Positions 59,158 through 64,000 of a stretch of DNA of 64,000 bases are shown here, piece after piece. The first letter of the stretch is position 1. The number at the start of each line of letters is the position of its first letter. The position numbers were made by a program, and so were the translations under genes. The DNA lies in contig NZ_JACCDE010000025.1 in assembly GCF_013415125.1 (NCBI RefSeq), positions 21,546 to 85,545 of the forward strand, written 5' to 3'. The notes beneath the pieces were generated by a model. That model was not told where the DNA came from, searched no databases, and saw only the letters and a list, made by a program, of their open reading frames with translations. Origin of the DNA: Vreelandella glaciei. GTDB lineage: Bacteria; Pseudomonadota; Gammaproteobacteria; Pseudomonadales; Halomonadaceae.

Positions 59158-61842
59158 ATGTATTCAGCGGATCAGCGACCCGATCCCAATGCATTGCTAA
59201 AAGCCGCGCGCCGAGAGGCGCGCGGCTGTTTGCGTGTATTTTTGGGAGCCGCCCCCGGCGTAGGCAAAACTTACACCATGCTACGCACTGCCCGGGAGCG
59301 GGCAGAAGAGGGTGACGATATCGTGATTGGCGTGGTTGAGTCCCACGGGCGCGCCGATACCGAAGCTCTCTGCGAGGGGATTTCGCGTATTCCGCTGGCG
59401 CCTTTACAGCACCATGGCCGAACGTTTTACGAATTCGATATCGATGCGGCCCTAGAGCGGAAACCCACCATTCTGCTGGTAGATGAGTTGGCCCATCGCA
59501 ATATCCCCGGCAGCCGACATCCACGGCGTTATCAAGATATCGAAGAGTTGCTGGATGCGGGGATCGATGTCTGGACAACGGTGAACGTCCAGCATTTGGA
59601 AAGCCTTAACGACGATGTGGCCCGGATTACCGGCATACGCATGCGCGAAACCGTTCCCGATACGTTGTTGGAGCGCGCCCGGGATGTGTCGCTGGTGGAT
59701 TTAACCCCGGAGGAACTGCTTGAGCGTTTAAGGCGCGGCAAGGTGTATATCCCCGAGCAGGCACGCGCCGCCATGGAGGGCTACTTTAATGAGTCGAACC
59801 TCAATGCGTTGCGCGAGCTGGCGATTCAAACCATGGCCGAGCGGGTGGATGCCGATGTAAAAGTGGCCATGGATGCCAGCGGCAGAGCAGGCCCTTGGCC
59901 GGTAAGGCCGCACCTGCTGGTGGTCGTCAACGGTAGTGAAGACGATGTATCCCTCGTGCGCGCAGCCCACCGAATGGCAGAGAGGCGCCTGGCCGTATGG
60001 CGAGCGGTCTATGTTGATAAGGGTGTCGACTCGCCCGAGCAGCAGCTAGCGGTTGAGAAGATATTTAGCCTGGTGACCCGGCTGGGAGGCGACCCACTTC
60101 GCTTGCAAGGACATAGCCAGCTAGACGAAGTGATCAACTACGCCCGCTCGATTAATGCCACCACAATTATGGTGGGCCGCGACGGCAAGCGCCGCTGGTG
60201 GCCGTGGTCGCGGCCGCTTGCCCAACGTTTGATCGCGCATACCGATGTCTTTGATATCGTGGTAGTGGCTCAGGGGAGCGTGAAGCAAGGTATGCGTAAG
60301 CAGCAGCCTGGCTGGAGAGTGCGTCCACCCCAGCTACTCGCCACCAGCTTGGCGGTGATGGCCTCATTGGGAATCGCCCACCTGCTAGAACCTTGGCTGG
60401 AGCTTGCCAATCTGTCGCTGGTGTTTTTAGCCGCCGTGCTGTTCAGCGCTATCTGGGCGGGCACCGCTATGGCCATGTTCAGTGCCGTGGTGGGCTTTTT
60501 GGTGTTTAACTTCTTCTTTACCGAGCCGCGTTTGACCTTTGCCATGGTGGAACGGGGGCAACTGTTGACGGTGGTGTTCTTCTTTTTGGTAGCGCTAGTG
60601 GTGGGGCAACTGGCGGGTCGTGGACGCCAGCGCTTAGTCGCACTGCGGGCCAGCCGCGACCAGACTCAGCTTCTGCTGCGCTACGCCGAGCAGCTTTCTA
60701 CCGCCACCGACAGTGCCAGCGCCGCCAAAGTGGGTGTCGATACGCTGGTGCAGTGTTTTGAAGTCCCCGTTATCTTTATTGAAACGGCGGAAAGCGCTAG
60801 TGAGGTGCAAGTGGTCTACGCGCTACCGGATGCCGAGCGTTTGGACATGACCGCCAAGCAGGCAGCGGTATGGAGTTGGCAGCACCAAAAACCGAGCGGT
60901 CAGGGCACACAAACATTGAGCCAGCAGGCGTGGCGCTTACTTCCGCTCGCGGTGCAGGGAGAGCAAGTAGGGATGCTGGCGCTCAAACTGTCGGCCAGTC
61001 CAAAGGCACTCAACCATGAGCGTGAGTCGCTAATTGACACTCTGGTGCGCCAACTCAGTATGGCCCTGGAGCGCACACGATTAGTGGCCGAATTGAATAC
61101 CACACGTGTGTCCGAAGAGAACGAGCGCTTACGCTCCGCGTTACTCTCGTCGGTCTCTCATGACCTGCGCACGCCGCTGTCATCTATCATTGGCGCCACC
61201 AGCTCACTGATTGAGCTAAAACCCCAGCTCAGTGAAGACGATCAGCGCGAGCTGCTAGACGGCATATTATCCGAGAGCGAGCGGCTCAACCGCTATATTC
61301 AAAACCTGCTCGATATGACGCGGCTGGGGCACGGCACGCTGAAAATAGAGCGTGACTGGGTGTCGTTTGACGACGTCATCAACTCAGCGCTAAAGCGACT
61401 GGGGCAATCGCTGAAACACGTCGTGGTACGGAAACAGTGGCCTACTACGTTGCCGCTGTTGTACGTTCATCCCGCGCTGGTGGAGCAGGCGCTGGTTAAC
61501 GTGCTGGATAACGCCCAGCGCTTCTCGCCACCCGGTGGCGAGCTACTGATTAAGGCCCACCTGAATGAAGGTGATCCAGCCACATTGGTAATCACCATTG
61601 AAGACCAAGGCCCAGGGATTTCCCCCGAGCTGCGCGAGCAGGTATTTGATATGTTTTACAGCGGCGGCGACGGTGATCGCAGCGCCCATGGCAGTGGCCT
61701 CGGTTTGGCCATTTGTCGTGGCATGATTGGTGCCCACGGCGGCACGATCAACGCTGACACAGGCGAAAATGGCCGAGGCACCGCTATTGTCATTACGCTG
61801 CCACTGTTAGGTGCAGATATGAGGAAGATGGATGAAGAATGA
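59158..61842 (+). CDS. kdpD: Kdp sensor histidine kinase KdpD
   Basis: An 894-residue membrane kinase. The N-terminal KdpD domain has Walker A GAAPGVGKTYTML (residues about 27-39) and LVDELAHRNIPGSRH. A USP-like domain follows (LLVVVNGSEDDVSLVRAAHRM in blocks), then four membrane helices around 385-480, a GAF-like region and the kinase core with SSVSHDLRTPLSSI (phospho-His), DNAQRFSPPGG and GSGLGLAICRGM. It senses low K+ or turgor and phosphorylates KdpE. kdpE overlaps its end by 11 bases. Confidence 0.95.
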   Translation: MYSADQRPDPNALLKAARREARGCLRVFLGAAPGVGKTYTMLRTARERAEEGDDIVIGVVESHGRADTEALCEGISRIPLAPLQHHGRTFYEFDIDAALERKPTILLVDELAHRNIPGSRHPRRYQDIEELLDAGIDVWTTVNVQHLESLNDDVARITGIRMRETVPDTLLERARDVSLVDLTPEELLERLRRGKVYIPEQARAAMEGYFNESNLNALRELAIQTMAERVDADVKVAMDASGRAGPWPVRPHLLVVVNGSEDDVSLVRAAHRMAERRLAVWRAVYVDKGVDSPEQQLAVEKIFSLVTRLGGDPLRLQGHSQLDEVINYARSINATTIMVGRDGKRRWWPWSRPLAQRLIAHTDVFDIVVVAQGSVKQGMRKQQPGWRVRPPQLLATSLAVMASLGIAHLLEPWLELANLSLVFLAAVLFSAIWAGTAMAMFSAVVGFLVFNFFFTEPRLTFAMVERGQLLTVVFFFLVALVVGQLAGRGRQRLVALRASRDQTQLLLRYAEQLSTATDSASAAKVGVDTLVQCFEVPVIFIETAESASEVQVVYALPDAERLDMTAKQAAVWSWQHQKPSGQGTQTLSQQAWRLLPLAVQGEQVGMLALKLSASPKALNHERESLIDTLVRQLSMALERTRLVAELNTTRVSEENERLRSALLSSVSHDLRTPLSSIIGATSSLIELKPQLSEDDQRELLDGILSESERLNRYIQNLLDMTRLGHGTLKIERDWVSFDDVINSALKRLGQSLKHVVVRKQWPTTLPLLYVHPALVEQALVNVLDNAQRFSPPGGELLIKAHLNEGDPATLVITIEDQGPGISPELREQVFDMFYSGGDGDRSAHGSGLGLAICRGMIGAHGGTINADTGENGRGTAIVITLPLLGADMRKMDEE

Positions 61843-62557
61843 GGGTAACGGGCGCATTCTGATTGTTGACGACGAACAGCAAATTCGGCGTTTTCTGCGT
61901 ATCAGCCTAGCCTCCCAAGGCTACGGTGTGCTGGAGGCAGAGAACGGTGAGCAGGCCTTGGCAGCGGTATATACCCAATCGCCCGACGTGGTGCTGCTTG
62001 ATTTGGGCCTACCCGATATGGATGGCCACGAGGTGCTGCAGGGGATCCGTGAGCAAAGCGCTGTGCCGGTAATTGTAGTATCCGTGCGGGATCGGGAGGA
62101 GGAGCAAGTCTTATCGCTGGATAACGGCGCCAATGATTACGTTACCAAACCCTTCGGCATCCAAGAGCTGCTTGCCCGCATCAGGGCCGTCCAGCGTCAG
62201 TCGCAGCAAGCCAGGGGAGAGGTGGCCGCTAGCTACTATGTTAGCCAGGGGCTGGTGATCGATCTTGAGTTAAGGCAGGTTTTTCTGCACCAGGAACGTG
62301 TACATTTGACCCGCAAAGAGTTCGCCGTGCTGGCCCGTCTTTGCCGCTATGCCGGGCGCGTCGTTACTCAGACCCAGTTGCTCAAAGAAGTATGGGGGCC
62401 GACCCATGTAGACGACACCCATTACCTGCGTATTGTGGTCAGCCGCCTGCGCCAAAAGCTCGGCGATGACCCCCAAACACCAGTGCTACTTCAAACAGAA
62501 GCCGGGGTCGGCTATCGGCTGTTGGTAGAGCCAGCGCAGCGACCTGCAACGTCCTAG
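61832..62557 (+). CDS. kdpE: Kdp response regulator KdpE
   Basis: A 241-residue OmpR-family regulator. The receiver has ILIVDDEQQIRRFLR, DVVLLDLGLPDMDG with the phosphorylated Asp, and NDYVTKPF. The C-terminal winged helix carries VHLTRKEFAVLARL and THYLRIVVSRLRQKL. It activates kdpFABC under K+ limitation. The stop codon ends at the first base of the 35-bp tandem repeat. Confidence 0.95.
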   Translation: MKNEGNGRILIVDDEQQIRRFLRISLASQGYGVLEAENGEQALAAVYTQSPDVVLLDLGLPDMDGHEVLQGIREQSAVPVIVVSVRDREEEQVLSLDNGANDYVTKPFGIQELLARIRAVQRQSQQARGEVAASYYVSQGLVIDLELRQVFLHQERVHLTRKEFAVLARLCRYAGRVVTQTQLLKEVWGPTHVDDTHYLRIVVSRLRQKLGDDPQTPVLLQTEAGVGYRLLVEPAQRPATS

Positions 62558-62626
62558 GTACCTGAAAAAAACAATAGTGATCTGAAGGCATGGTACCTGA
62601 AAAAAACAATAGTGATCTGAAGGCAT
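62557..62626. repeat. Perfect 35-bp tandem duplication between kdpE and trkH
   Basis: Two identical units (62557-62591 and 62592-62626), each starting GGTACCTG and ending GAAGGCAT, fill the complete gap between the kdpE stop and the trkH stop. The last base of kdpE and the last base of trkH lie in the two outer ends. Confidence 0.95.
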
Positions 62627-63882
62627 TAGCGGCGCCAAAACATCGGCGTCATCAGTACCACCACCGTCAAAATTTCCAGGCGGCCCATCAACATACCGAT
62701 ACACAGCAGCCATTTCGCCGCTTCCGGTAGCGACGTAAAGTTTCCTGCCGGGCCAATAATATCGCCCAGGCCGGGGCCGACGTTGGCCACCGCAGTGGCT
62801 GCACCAGAAATAGCGGTAACTAAATCCAGCCCAAGTGCTGAAAGGCCAAGGGCCAGTGCCGCAATAGTAATAAAGAAGAAGAACGAGAAGGCCACCACGC
62901 TTCTGGAAATATCGCTGGTGACCGGCTGTTGGTTGTAGCGAGTAGTAAACACGCCGTTGGCATGAATGAGATAACGCAGTTGGTTGAGCAGCATCAGCAT
63001 GGCAATTTGAAAGCGGAAGATCTTCATGCCACCACTGGTAGAGCCACTACAGCCGCCCACAAAAGTGAGGTAGAAAAAAGCAGTCACCGGTAACGCGCCC
63101 CATAGGGTGTAATCGTCGGAGGCGTAGCCAGTGGTGGTGACCACTGAAATCACGTTAAAAGTGACGTGGGTAAGGGAAACAAACCAATCATCGCCTTGCA
63201 GCACCCGCCACCCGCTAAGCACCACTATCGCGGCCAGTAGCAGCTTTAGAAGTCCGAGGACTTGCTGATCTTTCCACAGTGCGTTGCGCGATGTACGAAT
63301 AAAACGGATATATAAAACAAACGGCAGCGCCCCGCTTAGCATAAAAAAGCTGCCCATCCACAGCAGCCAAGGCTGCTCGGCGTATGCACCAAAGGAGGCG
63401 TCTGAGTTGGCAAAACCACCGGTAGCCAGGGACGTCATGCCGTGCACAACGGCGTCAAGCGGCAGCATTCCCCCCGCCCAATAACTCACCATGGCCGCAA
63501 ACGTTAGGGCTACATAAATACTGAGCGTCGCTTTAGCAATGCCGCCTGTGCGGGGCATAACTTTATCCGACCAGTCGGAAGATTCGGTATGAAATAACCG
63601 CATACCGCCCACTTTCAGAAACGGCAGAATGGCAATACCCATGACGATGATGCCAATGCCGCCCATCCACTGCATTAAGCCGCGCCATAGCTTCAATCCG
63701 TCGGATAAATGCTCAATCCCCACCATCACCGTCGAACCGGTAGTGGTAATGGCGGAGACGGATTCAAATACGGCATTGGTCACACTGAGCTGCGGTGCGC
63801 CTAAAATCAGCGGTAGGCTCGCAAAGCCTGTGATGCTTGCCCAACTGGCTGCTGTGAGCACAAACATTTGCCAGGGCTTTAA
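62626..63882 (-). pseudogene. trkH: trkH-type potassium channel subunit, 5' end lost to an IS30 insertion
   Basis: About 418 codons of a TrkH/TrkG/TrkI-type K+ transport subunit. Four pore loops are present: ITTTGSTVM, SLATGGFAN, VTTTGYASDD with GGCSGSTSGGMKIFR, and ANVGPGLGD. Family members are about 480 residues; the first 60-70, with the first membrane-helix pair, are missing. The sequence becomes family-like at LKPWQMFVLTAASW. Just upstream the frame runs into the 3' end of an IS30-type transposase gene. The only start-like codon in that place is a TTG inside the IS end with no ribosome-binding site. A working channel from this copy is unlikely. Confidence 0.8.
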
Positions 63883-63890
63883 TCCTGAAT

Positions 63891-64000
63891 TCAACTAATA
63901 AGTGCAGCACCTGCGGTTTCTAGCGCTCCTGAGTATTCACCTAAGAACACCTGGGCTGGGGTTCGGTATCCCAGCCGCTTTCTTGGTCTATCGTTTAGCT
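63891..64000 (-). mobile_element. IS30-family transposase, 3' end only (runs off the window)
   Basis: On the minus strand the frame ending at TGA (63891-63893) reads LNDRPRKRLGYRTPAQVFLG and continues EYSGALETAGAALIS. LNDRPRKRLGY-(K/R)-TP is the conserved end of IS30-type transposases with the DDE fold. Terminal inverted repeat bases must lie near 63883-63895, overlapping the stop. The rest of the element is beyond the right edge. Confidence 0.85.

Overview
The window looks like a chromosomal segment of a moderately halophilic gammaproteobacterium, most likely Halomonadaceae (Halomonas/Vreelandella). This is inferred from gene content: suf-type Fe-S assembly, RimK with its protease partner, PutA/PutP, a caa3 oxidase, a Pseudomonas-style FruB-FruK-FruA system with FruR, and a dense set of potassium uptake genes (trkA, kdpFABCDE, trkH). 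No rRNA, tRNA, CRISPR array or prophage was recognised.

Layout. 1-7730 (+): the end of a PhnA/YjdM gene, a decayed YjfB-like gene, then the suf cluster (Rrf2 regulator, sufB, sufC, sufD, sufS, sufT) and a SanA-like protein. 7727-10727 (-): a helical protein, rimK, its retropepsin-like partner and a DUF3549 gene. 11041-12083: yqcC and ompW, convergent. 12588-16119: an integron gene-cassette array with no integrase gene in the window (CALIN type). Six attC sites were located. At four adjoining cassettes the first bases of the cassette are exactly complementary to the R'' box of its own attC, and a fifth matches after one substitution; this is the signature left by site-specific insertion of circular cassettes. 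The cargo is a protein of unknown function, an ABM monooxygenase, BrnT/BrnA, a DUF6624 protein, a PD-(D/E)XK-like protein broken by an in-frame stop, and ParD/ParE in reverse orientation. 16285-22883 (-): putA, putP, a vestige of a second putA 3' end, and an AraC regulator.

22920-30457 holds mostly single housekeeping genes (CBS protein, Pmp3-like protein, EamA transporter, nadK, metallophosphoesterase, rhomboid protease, YeaC, DUF2797, CopD-like protein) and two possible small-RNA loci that share a 13-base motif before their terminators. 30468-37161 carries a caa3-type cytochrome c oxidase (subunit II with a cytochrome c domain, a fused subunit I/III) with a copper P-type ATPase that probably serves its assembly. 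37143-40430 has a winged-helix protein, a radical SAM protein, DinB and a Fic protein lacking the catalytic His. 40513-50951 is central carbon metabolism: pgi, the fructose PTS operon fruBKA facing fruR, mgsA and gapA, with FruR-like and HexR-like operators.

51113-53040 is a DUF3455 / ECF sigma / RskA anti-sigma module. 53070-63882 is a potassium block: trkA, the complete kdpFABCDE operon including the 26-residue KdpF, and a trkH copy that has lost its 5' end. The lost end abuts the 3' end of an IS30-family transposase gene that runs off the right edge. A perfect 35-bp tandem duplication fills the space between kdpE and trkH.
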